From NCBI GenBank assembly GCA_947650285.1, contig CANTFL010000122.1, positions 124,001 to 188,000 of the forward strand: DNA of 64,000 nt, read 5' to 3'. Positions within the stretch are counted from its first letter, which is position 1. Each line of letters begins with the position of its first letter. Position numbers and translations under genes: made by a program. Under the pieces are notes generated by a model. That model had not been told where the DNA came from and did no database searches. It was given only the letters and a program-made list of their open reading frames with translations. The stretch comes from Hyaloperonospora brassicae. Its lineage: Eukaryota > Oomycota > Peronosporomycetes > Peronosporales > Peronosporaceae. Shown here piece after piece: positions 32,461 to 46,000 of the stretch.

Positions 32461-35400
32461 GTCCTTGAGTGTTTCGTTAATAATGTTACGTTTTGCGCTT
32501 CTACTACATCTTCCATACCTCGCCATCCACAAAGTGCGGATGCTGGTGACACAAGACACATGTGCCCGCAGCAGTCAACTGCTAGGGCAAGTTTTCTTTC
32601 CACATTTGTTTTGGATGTGACTGTCCTTCAACAGCATCATGTGCGCTCGGAATGTTTCAGATATGTGCCTGAAGCGTCCGAGTGACTGCAGATCGATGGG
32701 TGTCAGTGGGATCCCGTCAGCAGCTTCTCACATTATAAGGTCCAGTGATGAGCTCTAGCTGTCTGCCTGCTGCCGTGCCGTGATCATTAAACAAGGTGAT
32801 GCTAGCAGTGCTTCGGAAACTCGAGAACGGGTAGTTAGCGAGATGGCATCACGTGCTTAATTACGATAACTAGGGCGTTTGTCTCCGGCACCCGTTTTGG
32901 TTCTCGGTCGTGATACGTATCGCAAATTGTAAAGTGTGGGTTTACGCGTATACCTACATGTCGCCCAGGTGCCTTGGATTTCTCGTGCTGCGTGCGCAAC
33001 AATACTCGCAGTCCGACTCTCTTGGGAAGTGCCGAATGTGCTACAATTGACTGCTCATTCGAACGAATAAAGCTTGACATCATGGAGCGTTGCCATCGCT
33101 TAGACATACCTTGCCGTTGACAGTTGTATTGGTCGAAGCTGAGCAAGGGTGATTGCGCTGTGAGAAGTGAAGCGATTCACCATGTCGGCCGCGGTTGAGG
33201 ACCACACGCTGAATGCAATGCTGCAGAGGAGGTTTGCATTACGAGTGCAGGCAAGTCGCTTTCTTCTAACTTGTGCATTTGTCTTGTTCTATCTATCATG
33301 GACATGTTTGCCGAGTACCTCGAGAGCCCCAAGTCGCGCTCAATTTGGGGTCAATGATTACTTCATAACGTAGGCCATACCGGAAGCGTGTCGTCATTGT
33401 CAGAATAGAGAGGCTGCGCCCAAGGTGTACGATCGCGGGTGCCAAACTATGTCAGGCACCGCCTAGCAGCAGAGCTGTGATTGCAAAGTGATAGATATCG
33501 ATTGTAAGCTGGGACACAGCGTTCGAGTTTGACGCAGAGGCGCTTGACGCTTCATGATCCGGTGCATCTTCGTCTGCACGCATATCTGCCAACAAAAGGA
33601 AAGCTCATGTTTATACCTCCGCTGATGGCAATCCCTGAACTATGCTGTGGTCTCATCCGTCACACCGTGAGAGCTGCAATTTTTGGACTCATGTTTACCC
33701 TTGTAATGTAGCGAATAGTGCGAACAGACGTTGCCGTGACACTGTGCGAAATTACAAGTTGTAGAGAATCCGAAGTGCAGCTCTGTCTCATTTGGGTGTC
33801 TCCCATTCGCATTGGTGTCAGGCTAAAGAGGTCGGTGCGCGAAACGTTATAAATGTGACTTCTTCTAAATGTTATTGATGTTCCGTTGACGTGATACATG
33901 CTTGATTCTTGACAGCTGTTCAATCGGTTATGAGATACTAATCGAAATTTTCGATTAACTTTGTGGGAGAACTTCGGAGTTAAGTTTTATGACGTGAACA
34001 ATACTGTAGCCTAGTTGATTGAAAGAGGTGTCGATAACAAGAGCCCCAAATTCCTTTCTCAGTATTGTAGCATTAAAATATTCAATATAGGGCGGCAGCG
34101 CCTGTACTTCAAATATACGAGATGCTTGTCAACGATTTCTAAAAGTTTGAATCGGGTAGTCGGATTTGATGTTATAGCTTTCATAAAGATGGTCGGGCAT
34201 ATCGCTTCTCGCAGTGCATTCATCCATGCTGTAATAAATTTGATCGATTAAGTGCTGTACAATTGCTAAAAAGATTCGTTACTGTAATGGATAATGAAAC
34301 AGCATAGGGTTATAAAGCAGCTGTAGGATAATAAAACGAAAAGCAGTAATCGGACCGCTACAGCATGCGTGCGTAATCGTACCGGTATCGGCTTCTTACG
34401 AACATATGAACTGCAATTTCTGACTAATGTACAATTCTACTTATTAATGATTATGTATTTTAGTACCCAATCTTTTTGTACTATGATTTAAAATCGAGTT
34501 TCATCGTACTGATATAGCGATCGCTATGCAATCCTGGCATGAACTAGACATCGTCTTCGTCGCCAAATCAACTGCACCACATTACTTCATTGAGCAGCTC
34601 ATAGCTCGTTTTTATGTTGCGTCAACTTATGACCTGGAGTCGTCCTCATAGACGCGCAAGTGGGTCCAGTTTGCATTTGCCCACTATCTCGCCCCAGCTG
34701 GTCGCGTTGTACTCTGTAGTCAATACAGGTCACCTGTATCGCCATCACTAATGACGTCTGCATCCACTACACTGCATGTCATACAGCTGTCCTGATCCAG
34801 AGGTTGGCTGAAGACTGACCGCGGCACACGACCTGCATAAGCGAAAACGTGCAATCATTACGAATGGTTTTCGAGCGCCATGATGGCGATGGCGATCACT
34901 TGGTGCACAATAGCTAGCAGACAACATGCGTCGCCTGTCGTCACGGCGTCGCTACAACAGCAGGTGTTATGGCCGCACACGTAATCGATCCGACCAACTC
35001 ACAACAAGCCCTACTTTCACCGCTGTAAACGAACGAATCGACCAAGCTACATATCGGTGCACCACCGTCATTTCAACATCGATCGCGTCTCCTGAATCAA
35101 TCGCGCAAGACGGTGACCCTCGTGCCGAACCCACCATACCGCCCCGACAAGTCTTCACATGATGTTCTTCGCTCGCACTCATAGTCTTTCCACGATACTG
35201 AACGTCAACGCATTTCCAGATTCTTCGCACGATACTGAACCTTGGCACTTTTCCACGTGTGTGTCAGCGTCTTGCTATTGACTGCCAGCTCTGCAATTCC
35301 ATCTGCAAGGCCGTTTGTCCGAATCGGGCTCATCGTCTAGCAAGCAGCTCCATTTGCGCTCACGTGTAAGGGCACAAGCGGCACGAGCTTGTTTTTCACC

Positions 35401-35800
35401 CTCTCAGCTAGGACTGGTCTACAGCACGGCGCTGCCACGTTACAGCGATGCCCAACGGACGCACCATCGGTACAAACTATAGCGTTGTAGTCGTGACTTC
35501 CTCGCTGGCAGTCATGAGTTCTAAAGTGCCCTTGACGGACAGGTGCAAGAAACGTGCATGTCAATATCACCAGACCCTGAGCCACTTCCCTCTGACACCA
35601 ACAATAGCTTTCAGCCAATGACTTGGGCCACCAAACGAGCAGTGTTGGGTCCTGTGTTTGCACCTGCGTGCACTGCATGACCTACTCGATGAGAACGGGC
35701 GTGAAATGCCACGATATTCGTTCCAACTGATGCGAGTCGGCGCGCTTCGTCATTCTGCACGCATGTATCCATTTGCAGATCCAGCTGAACAAAATTCCAG
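32461..35800. other. intergenic region, no supportable gene
   Basis: This lies between the 3' ends of the synthase (plus) and the RBR ligase gene (minus). Composition drops back to AT-rich around 33.7-34.5 kb. Short open frames exist on both strands (for example 35337-35678 and 35611-35808, both minus), but none has a recognisable domain. Transcripts from both genes converge here, so terminators are expected but not identifiable by eye. Confidence 0.5.
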
Positions 35801-37752
35801 CTACCCACTGTCCGACGTTGACAAGCGAAAAGTCGTTAGATCGGTTGGCGAATGACCGTGTGTGTTGTCATTATCGCTTGCTCGGCCACTTTCAGCATGA
35901 CTAGAGCGACGGTAGCTTGACCGTCGAGTGGACGTCGAATGGAACGTATCGCGACGAGAGAGCAGCACCAGACCAATGACGGGAGACACGCACACCAACA
36001 CTGCAGCTCCAGATGCGATACCACCGATGAAGACGCCCAGAGCTACCAGCCCTAACGCGAGTACGATTGGAGCGAGCAGAACGTAACCGGATACACAAAA
36101 ACACGTTGTGAACGCTTGCCGAAAGGTAAGGCGAGCGCTGACAGTGCACGGGAAGAAGCAGCAGCAGACAACACAGAACACCACAGCCATCACAAAGGCG
36201 GGAGGTCCAAACAGCACAAAGAAGAGCATGCGCGTCACCACCCCGACACCCTGTCGAGTAGATCCTCGTCCCTCGGTGTCCACCATTTGGTTGCCTGCGC
36301 AGCCACGGACATTCCACCACTGCAAGAGCGCACCACTTCAGTCAGTCGTCACTTTCGATACATACATCCACTGTAACATCGCAGTGACGGTACCTGAAAG
36401 TGCTCAGGAAAAACGCTGTCATCGATGATCTCGAGGCAGATCCAACAGAAGCTAGCGTCGCATATCACACATTTCATCTGGTTGCAGCCACCTGTCTTCT
36501 CCACGTTGTTCTGGCAGCCCGGACACTGTTTGGAGATCTCGCTGATCAGCGCGTTGTTCAACTTTTCGACAGCAAGCATCTTCTTGTCATACTCAGCACA
36601 ACTGCGGCCTTGGTGGGCACTACTGTGCACGAAGCAGAACTCACGACTGCAAACCTCACAGATGCACTCTGGCTGATCACTGCCGGCACACAGTTGCGAA
36701 TGATCGCAGTAGGGGCACTGGCGGGCAAGTTCATGATCCTTGTTAAACTTGAACTTTTCGTACTTCTGCCACACTTTGCCTGAAACCAATGCTTGTATAT
36801 CGTTCGTCAAGACCTCCGCCTTGCACGCGGTTTTATCGTCCGGGTCCTCGTAAAAGCATCGAGGGTACACCTGTCCTTCATTGACCTTAAACTCCAAGTA
36901 CTGTTTCAAGCACGTCTCACAGAATGTGTGTCCGCACACCGAGAGAGCGAACGACGTGTTCATCGGCGCATACTCATAGCAAATCTGACACAAATAGGTC
37001 TCCTCCATCGAAAGCCCCAAGTAGCTAGCCATGGACCGCAACAAAGTGGGCACCGGGTGTCCTAGGCTATTGCTCTGCTGTCTCCTGTGCACGCCCAACG
37101 TCTCGCCTTCCACGGCCTCCTCCACACAGATCGATGGAAGGTGGCTCGAGGCTGCACCGGCAAGAGGTATTTCTTCAGTACCATCGCCCACACCTCTCGC
37201 TGCTGTATCTGGATCGCTCAAAGTTATCCTCGTCAGCGGTAACGACCGTCTATGATCTCGAGGACGAGATCGAGTCGGGGTCCTGGACATACGTCCCGAA
37301 GCAGCACGTACAAGTCGAGGCATCTGATACCAACTGCTTCGTCCTGAGTCGTCCATCTCGTTCTCCATGATCGGAATCGACCCTCGACGAGGTGGCAGTG
37401 CGTCCAAAACGCGCTGGTCGTCTGCATCCTCCACGATGAGACGGAATTCGTCACACGGCGGGGCAGCTGCAGCGGCCAATCGACGCTGGACCAACTGATC
37501 ACCACATTGGCGCGGCACAGTAGCAATGGGCTTCGCCGTTAGTGCCAATACTGCAGTCGAGTGACGGGTCCGAACAATTTGTCCCGCCGGCTGCTGTCCA
37601 CGTTCGTCTTCTTCTCGTTGCGACCGGTGGGGCGTCAAACTTGAGCCAATGGGTCCGTCTCCATTGGAAGAGGTCGGTAGCCCCCGCACAGAGAGGGGGA
37701 CGTCTGACACGTGCGCCGCGCGGTCGCGAGTCGAGCAAGCGGCGGGTTCCAT
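35801..37752 (-). CDS. RBR (RING-IBR-RING) E3 ubiquitin ligase with C-terminal membrane segments
   Basis: Transfers ubiquitin from an E2 to substrates through a cysteine thioester intermediate. Two exons, 37752-36394 and 36319-35801, joined over a 74-bp intron (GTACCG...TTGCAG, phase 0); 625 residues. Residues 1-240 are Ser/Arg/Pro-rich and probably disordered. RING1 starts at Cys255 (CQIC...CGHTFCETC). The IBR lies at about 320-390. RING2 starts at Cys410 (CPGC), with GGCNQMKC giving catalytic Cys423. The splice restores the end of RING2, HFQ followed by WWN, with RGCAGNQM beyond. Residues ~484-509 and ~530-573 are strongly hydrophobic, so the protein is probably anchored in an internal membrane with a Ser-rich tail. 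This layout is like RNF19/RNF144-type ligases. The substrate is unknown. Confidence 0.92.
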
Positions 37753-40066
37753 GTGCAGGTGTGACTGGCGACTGACTGACTTGAATACAGAAGCTTTTCG
37801 TCGTGGTACTACTACTTCCTCGAGGGTCTGCCTGAGCTAAACTTGGGTTCTAGATGAAGCTGAGGCGGTTCATATCTCTACGGGCAGCAGTATCGACCCT
37901 AAAAATAGGTGCAAAACATGGCGATAATGGTGCTCAGGAATGATACATTGCGGTACAAAGGCAATACTGGCAACCCGTATGGTCAGCAGGAGAGAGTCTA
38001 GGACGAGTATGAACGTTCGCAGCACCTCTGTGTGTAGCAGACAATGGAAAAGAGGGTCGTCATAACGAGATGCGATGTATGTTCGTGGACGTGATCTTAA
38101 TCGCAGTGCACGGGGACGCCGTGTTTTCTTTGCCCGAAAAGAACGGATGGGAGTGTTTAGTCACGACTTCGGAAGGATTGAGTCGCTCATCCGGTCGAGT
38201 GTTCGACGTTTTGAACCACTGCACTCAGCATGTCGCCCTACATGGAGATCAAAACCTTCGACTTGCAGCTGTTGGTCACGCTATATGACTTATCAGTGGT
38301 TGCGACTCTCTGCAACGAAACCATCGACACCGTAGCTTACCGATGGATGTGAATGTGCTACCATAAACTATGAAGAGACTTACGCTTACAACAGTGGTTG
38401 CTTACGAGGTGTTGTCTACTGCTGTGTGTGAGCTCGCAGCTGCATCCATCACGGGCAAATAGTGAACTTTGTTCTGTACTAGAGCTGCTGCAAAAGCGAC
38501 TTCCAAGCATGACGGCAGACCGAAGGTGATGAGGTGCTGATTGACTATATCCTTGCAGATAGGCACTCGAGCATCTCCGATGTGGATCTGTGCAGTCGTC
38601 CAAAGACTCTGCAGTCTCTGAGTAAAAGCGCGGCTTGCAACAAAAAGAAGCTTGGTGGCTGAAGCTTCGATGATGAGCCATTTTCTACTCTGGTGTGTAT
38701 CTCTACAAGCTGTCGTGGATTCGATAGTACGTGGTCATTCTACTTTCCACTAGTCTAGTGCTTTGTGCTGCCGAAGATAATTTATCATCAAGTACACTGC
38801 TATGCGCTTGGTCATGCGCAGGTGGGAGCTCGTTCCAAGCGAATGTGGGGGGGTGCATTCATGAGACCGAACTGTCTTCTACCTTTTCGATGAAATGCAT
38901 ACGTTCGAGTACTGTAGACCAAAGGCGATTGAGTTTGCAGCTGAAACGGCAGTGTATCTACGATATTTGGATGCCTTCGTGTCCATACCACACGGTCATA
39001 GCGAAGGTGCATGCACTGCAATGGTCGTCCCGTCGATGAGCAAGCAATCGCAGTACTGCAAACTGGAATGTTTGTCGAGAACGATCAATTGTGGACAAAA
39101 CAACGGCAATCAAACGGAATGAGTGTTGTAAATGGAGACTGACTCGCTAGAGCAACGCCCTCGAGCGAATCAAAGCGTCAGTCGTACTTTTCATGGGTAA
39201 ACATGACAGATCTGCCAGCATGTACTGAATGCCTGTATGCTACGAGGCACGAAGTATTGCACAGGCGAGTTGCACCACATGTTCGTATGCAGGTGTTTGC
39301 TATAAACCTATCGTCTTGTCTTCGATTTCTTGCTCGCTACAGACAAAGCCCTGAGGCAGCAGGTGTACCGCGTCAGATCTGACACGCAAATCATGCGAAT
39401 ACCTCAACTACAGGGTCTGGTACAGGTCAAGTGTGCCCGCGCCGGATTGGCTAGAAACAGAAAACGGCAATGGGATCGGACCACAGATTGAAAGCGACAA
39501 AAAGATGATCTGGGAACTAGTGACGGACAATTGAAGGTGCTCTACTCTGTATCCGTGCCGTAAGATATGACGATCAAGTGCAAATATATATCATACTCAC
39601 ACTGTGCAGTTTGTATTTGTTGCGCTATTTTTTCATCTTGTGGTGCATTGTTTCCTTTGCTTGGTCAAGTATTTTTTTTTCGTGATTGTTTGGTGCACTT
39701 TTTTTTATCGAAATGGTGTTCAAGAAACTACTACAATAGTTACCAGCGTCGTCCTCGCGGCGATACTGCCAAAAGCATTGACGCGATACGGCCACATTCG
39801 ATACGGCCAATAACTTTGTACTTGCACAGAAGTTGTACGTTATGTACAAGCGTACAACTTCCACAAGTCCTTGCGTTGTCCCGTGCGAACTGATGGAACT
39901 TGTCTACACGGGTGCCGGTTTATGCCAATCGACACACATGCCATCTACTTTGCAAGCAGGTCGTCAAATAATAACGATACCCATCATTCCATGAGGCTTT
40001 CTTCAGCAAGAATGCAGCTCATTCGACAGTTGCGTGATCCTTCATCTTCATCTCACCCACTATCAC
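37753..40066. other. intergenic region, no supportable gene
   Basis: The region contains the promoter of the RBR gene (left end) and the 3' flank of the sacsin-like gene (right end), both on the minus strand. The longest frames (38358-38681 minus, 38731-39039 plus, 39567-39893 plus) show no domain and no consistent coding bias. T-rich stretches occur at 39,660-39,710. Confidence 0.5.
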
Positions 40067-43000
40067 CTACGACGGTACGTGGAAGACGGAGCTGGAGGCG
40101 ATATTCTGGCGACAGATTGGGCACGACGGGCGCGGTAGTTGCTCTACGCAAGACGCGCAGTAGACGTGACCACACGGAATGAGCACGCGATTGACCTGAT
40201 TTTCGAGACAGACAGCGCAAATGAGCGCGTCCAGTAACTCCTTCTTCTCACGCATAATTGAGTCGATCTGCGTCTCAGCTGCGCGGCGACCGTCTTCCGC
40301 CACCTCCAGACGACGCTGCGTTTGCAGGTTCTCGGCCATCAGGTCTTCCACGCTCATGTCCAGCGTCACATTCAGGCGAGACAGCAGGTCGTTGACGGCC
40401 GACAAGACATTGGCAGAGGAGACCGCTGGCGCTGGGATAACGACATCCGACATAAGTTCACTGCCGTCGGCTCCAGGAACAATCGCTACGACGGACGATG
40501 GCATCACAACAGGCTCACGCTGGCCAGCCACAACGTCTTCTGCTTGCCGTTCAGACGGCTCGCTGACCGCAGCATCGAAGCGGCTACTGGTCTGTACGCG
40601 GGCGGACCGGAAAAAGTACACTTCGGTAGCTAACATCCGCCGGGTAGCCGAGCTATCAACTCTTACATCATACTGACTCACACCTGCAATATCACTGGGT
40701 CCTTCCCGCAGAATTTTGCCGTAGTACAGAGTTCCGCCTCTGCCACCTATAGCGACAAGTTCGCCAGGCAAGCAAGAGCGCAACGGAGCCAGCTCCACAT
40801 TAGCACGGTCTGCCTCACATAGAGACTGGCCCAATACTCCTCGAAGTTTTTCCTCGATCAACACAGGGTCTTCGTACACATCAAGCCGTTGCAGCACTTC
40901 CGGAATCTCGACTTCGTCACATGTTAATATGGACTCTAGCACGGAGCAATCTTGCAGAATGCCGCCGAGGACCTGATTGACGCATCGTGCCACCAAGTAA
41001 CTCGCGCGCAGTCCCATATCGCGACGCCCTTCGAGCGTGCGCTTTGCAATGTAAATCCGTCTACTCGTTTGGTCCAAGAAAGATAAGCTGCCCATGCGTG
41101 TGGTCTTGGTCACGTCGATTCTACGAGGAGGGCAATCCAGCTTTGCGATGAAGCGCGAGCGCAGCTTTGTCACGCACTTGACTTCGAATGTCGCTAAGCT
41201 CAAGATCCGAAGATTCAGGTCTTCAAAGTCAGGAACGAACCCGAACGCATCATACAAGGATGCTTTTTGTTGTTGCGTGGTAATGATCGTCCGCAAGCCA
41301 TCAGCGAACGGCTGCGAAGCCAACACACTAGTGAAGTGTGCGATGTCGTCACTAACCAGCATCTCTATCATGTTCTCACCACCAGCTAGCTCTTCCGTCA
41401 CAACGGTAGTGGCTCCTGGCACCCCCAGTATCTTGCAACACCTCGTGCTTATTCGGGGATGAACCACAGGCAATTGTGTGAGATCAATACTTGAGCAAAG
41501 AGCCGCTGAGTCGTTGTAAGCCATCGCCAACATTGATCGCATCACTGCGTTTCCTGAAGGAAGAAAGATACTTTTTTTCTCATCTATGGAGAGGCGACGG
41601 TTGGAATCGTTCATGGCAGCGACGAGGAGATCGACTGATCGGGCAGCTGCAATGAGTTCGTTCAAGTTCAACGGAAGGCCACAGCACTCTACATTGAGAT
41701 CAGACAGCAAACGAATATAGTCGTCCACTGTCGGAGATTCCTTAGACCCCATGCGACGAAATAGCGCGTCGTATGCGCCGAACATCCGAGGTACTTCATA
41801 CAGTAGTGGAGCTAGATTTTCGCCCAAATGAAAGAACAAGCGAGAGCCCTTTACAAGCGTCGAGCCAACAGGGATGACCACCGCAGCAGTAAGACGCTCC
41901 TGTGTTTCTGATCCGAGTTTATCCCAGTTTTCCTGCAAAAAGCCAAAGATTGCCTGGAATACCTTCTCCACGGGCATGAAGAATTGCCAATTCAGAGATC
42001 CTGATGACGTAGCACAGTTGCTTTGCGTAATGGACAGCAAATGAGAGACGACCTGGTCTTGAGGCGGTGGAGACTTAATGCATAAGCGACTAAAAAGTAC
42101 GCGTGGTGGTAGCGCTACGTTCGCCAAAATTGGCATTGTTGTATACACTAGCGCCTGGTCATCTGGTATAGCGCAATCAGAGTACTTGCGCACAACAGAA
42201 CACGGTGTATAGCTTCCTGAAGAGTTTCGTGAGCTCTGATTCAACCCCGGCACGCCCGATGCTTCATACAAGATGGCAGGGACAAACGCCAGCGGCGCAA
42301 TCCGCTCGAAAAATGATCGTGACCGGTCAAACTTATCATAATTCTGGACAAAAAATTGATGCAATGCTGTTGTGAGCCGCTCGTCGTCGGCTGAGAGAGC
42401 CTGCTTACCCGAGCATTGTCTATCAATGCGTTCCGCGCACTCCACAAAGATGTCGGCGGTCACTTCAGTTTGCAGCCCTATCTCAGACATGAGATCCAGC
42501 CACTCGAGCGTTTGGTAGCGTTGAGCAGGAAATCGTCCGGGGACACCGTGATAGATGGTGGCAAGGACACTATTGCGCGGATCGCAGAAAGAGCTTGCTG
42601 GATAACAGTCCCCGTCTTCACTCTCACCATCGCCAAACAAAGCCGACGTGCTAAGCAAGGAGGTCAAGTCAGCATCAGAGCGTAATGATTGCCACTTCCG
42701 TAAAATAATCTGCAATACCTGATTGCGCTGCGCTATCGGTAACTCACTATACATCGGTAGTACGTAGATCAGGAGCTTGCTATCGCTCATTTCCACCACG
42801 CCAAGTTCTTGGTAAAAAGCGTTCAAGTTTGGATTGCTTTTGAGAAAGCATTGCTGTGCATCAGGAGGTAGCGGAATGTCGGTCAAGTTGAGTTCCAGTG
42901 GAATTAGAAAATAATGTAATCCGCCACTAAGTGCGCAGAGTTCATTGCAAATGTTCACAAAAATCGGCAGCTGTTTCACCCTTTCAAGCTGAATACGGTT

Positions 43001-46000
43001 GTATCCACCGTGAGCGTTGCCATGGTGACAAAAGAACTCGGCAATCAGAACTGCACGTGCTTCACTCAACCCTTCCCAGCGCAGATCGCTCCATATCGAG
43101 GCAAAAATCCCGTCAAGAACGACTCGACCCACATCGGCACTTCGCGGAACAATGTCGTGCTCTTGGCCCTTAAAATACGCGAGCTCCATCATTGCCACAT
43201 TCAAATCCAGGAGGACGTTATGGAGTGTTTCCCGGCTACACGACTCGTGTGATTCGTCTTCCATTGCGTACGCGGAAATAGAGAAACCTTCACCGACTTC
43301 AGCACCTTCAGCGTCATCGACACTGGCTTCGTCGTCATTTCTGACATTCTCCAACACCACGGACGTTGATTCGGCTGACAGAGGAACGACTTCATCAGAG
43401 TCTTGGTATCCTGGCAAGTCGTTTAGATTCGAAGGGAGTTCACCGTTTTGAGGCGAAAGCGGTGCAGTGCTTGCACTTTGTACGTGGGAGATCGACAGAT
43501 TCGTTTCTCCGCTTGACAGACTTTCGTTAGAAACGGATACCATCTCATCTGCAACCTCATCGTTGCCGTGTTCTCCATCATATGCAACGCTTTCCTGCCC
43601 ATCAAAAGTACTCTCATCCGCAACTTCGTCTTCATTGTCAAATTTTGCAGCGCTAAGCTCTACAAAACGTCTATGCTCAGCGTCGATGTCAGCCAACTTA
43701 CTCTCTTGCTGTAAAGCAGAATCCACAAATGCCTTGGCAGCTTCTGCAGATATGTCTCTGTCTGCAGAATCATCCCATACGCAAAGAACCATGTCCATTT
43801 TACTACAAGAAATCAGCCGCGATCCTTTTATGGGAATCAATGGCCAGCGCGCAAAATACCCGAGAGAACGGCGCTCAAGATGCACTTCCTGCCAAAAGCG
43901 GTATAACCACAGACGGTCGATTTCAATCGGCGACCTCGGATCCCAGTCAACAACAGTTTGGTTTTTCCAGAACGGTGGCAATATTCGCTCGATATAATCC
44001 GACAGGATCTTGATGGAAAAAGAAGCCAGCCCAAAAACGGAGGCAAACCGACTTTTCGAGAAGAACTTGTGAAGCCGTCGGGATGCTGCCAGAGATACAA
44101 ACCGGTGGCCCAATGGTCTAAGCAACTCGATTTGGTTGAACGAGGCAAGCACGTAGCTCGTGCGACGATGATTTACTCGTAGCACACCAACACTCCCATC
44201 TTCTAGAGGAAGTAAGGAAAGTCCATGAAATTCTGTCCATATAGGATCCGTCTCACATGGCAACGGAAACGGTAAATCACTCAGACAATACTCCAGCAAA
44301 GATAAGCAGACATCCGAGAACACCTCGGAACTGCTCACGCTTCTCAGAAATCGACGCATCACTTTTGGCGTTACCAAGGACATGCGCGAGGGAAAGAGAT
44401 GCGAACAATCTTGCAGTATTCTTGTCGGTACGTCGAAAGCTGGAAAATGGAGTTGAGCAAAGGATGCCACCTGGGGTAATGATCACAACACGTTAGGGGC
44501 TGTTTTTCAGACAGGTTGAAGCAACATACCTGAATGTTCATGCCACTCGAATCTAGCTGGTATCCGCTGCTTAATGAGCGAAATACACCATCGGTGCAGA
44601 AAAACAACTCCCGCGTTGCAATTGAATGGTATGTACGCGTCTGCACAATCGTTCCGAGCTCCCTTGCTCCTCGCCCCTTAGTACAAATACATCCCTTGTC
44701 AGTGCATTTGTGGCCAAACAGTTTAGATGGCAGAGTTTTACCTTTTGGAATGCCGGCCATATATTGTAGAGTGCCCTAGGAGCATTTGGTGCGTAACGCC
44801 GCTTTGCAATCAAAAGCAGCTTCACGTACGCATCTGAAACACCATCTTCCAGTAGAATACAATTCCAACCCGCTGCAACCTCTTGCTCACTGCCGCTTGT
44901 ACCCCTAGCATCTCCTCGACCACCCTGCCTTGTGGACAATGCCAGGGCAAGGTTCTTGTTCATCATAGTCCTCTTGAAGCAGCCATTGATGTGCACCGGG
45001 AGCCCCACCTGCTGACCAGTGTCTATGATATCGTACACATGGCCATGTAGATGCGGAGCTGGGCTACCGTCACGGAAGATATGGGTTGCCACGCTAACGT
45101 ACGGAGTCGAACCAAGCATCTCGTGAGTTGGAGTGCATGCCAAATCGCGACTTCTTCCCGATCCGTTGTTATCCGCGAAAATCCATGTGTCTCGATATCG
45201 TTTATTTTCCACTTCAAGATTGACAACGAACTCCATTTGGTTCTCTGGAATCACCGCACTCTTGAAGAAGCTTTGTAGGAAAAATTTCTTCTTCCACTCT
45301 TCATTCTTGCGTGTCATATTGCGCTTTCGGAGAGTACGCTCGGGTACGTCAAGCGATACCTCGCCATGGCATTGAGATGCGAACTCAGATACTGCACCTA
45401 AACTCCAAAGTGAAAGATGGTGAACGGTCTCTGTGAAAATTAACGTCTGATACAGCTGTGACTTCACAAACGCAATCAGTGATTCAGCCTCCCCCGAATC
45501 GAATATGTAAGACGAAAGAGCCGACGCCGTTTTACGCCACGGAAATCGAATCAAAGTACTTCTTGTTCCCCGCGAGACATTGCCTGGACAATACGGAAGG
45601 GACGTGAACGGCAATAGCTGGTCTGGATACCGCACAAAGTCGTGACTAAGCACTTCATAGCGTCGACCAATACTTGTCGCTCGATCTGACGCCGACACCG
45701 ATGCTGACGTTGGGCCGACAGACGACGCCTGGTAGCACGCTGTTGGGTCCAGGATGTAGAACCCCTCTCCACTTAGTATCTGCATGCAGTCCGACGCGAA
45801 AAACCCACATAAAAGTCCTGCGTGCAATGAATCTTTACAGGACAAATTCTCAATGTCGTATTCGCTCAGAACTACGTCGTGGATGTGGATGCAGATAGCT
45901 TCGGCCTGCAGAGGCTGCAGCGACGGCTGGATCACACGCTGTGAAGCATGGCGACGGAAATCCATCGAAAAGTCCACTTGCGTACCTCCGAGTTGCTCGG

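Noticed and set aside
33182..33373. Possible two-exon mini-gene starting MSAAVEDHTLNAMLQRRF with a GC-AG intron
   Set aside because: The spliced product would stop after ~36 residues and has no recognisable family; a non-canonical donor is needed.
38812..39021. Minus-strand FGLMNAP resembling a reverse transcriptase motif
   Set aside because: No neighbouring reverse transcriptase motifs in any frame; likely chance.
44659..44741. Read-through of the open frame ending at 44571 as the true end of a separate shorter gene
   Set aside because: Sacsin-type sequence resumes in another frame past a GTAAAA donor, and the following exon joins in phase to the next one, so splicing explains it better than two genes.
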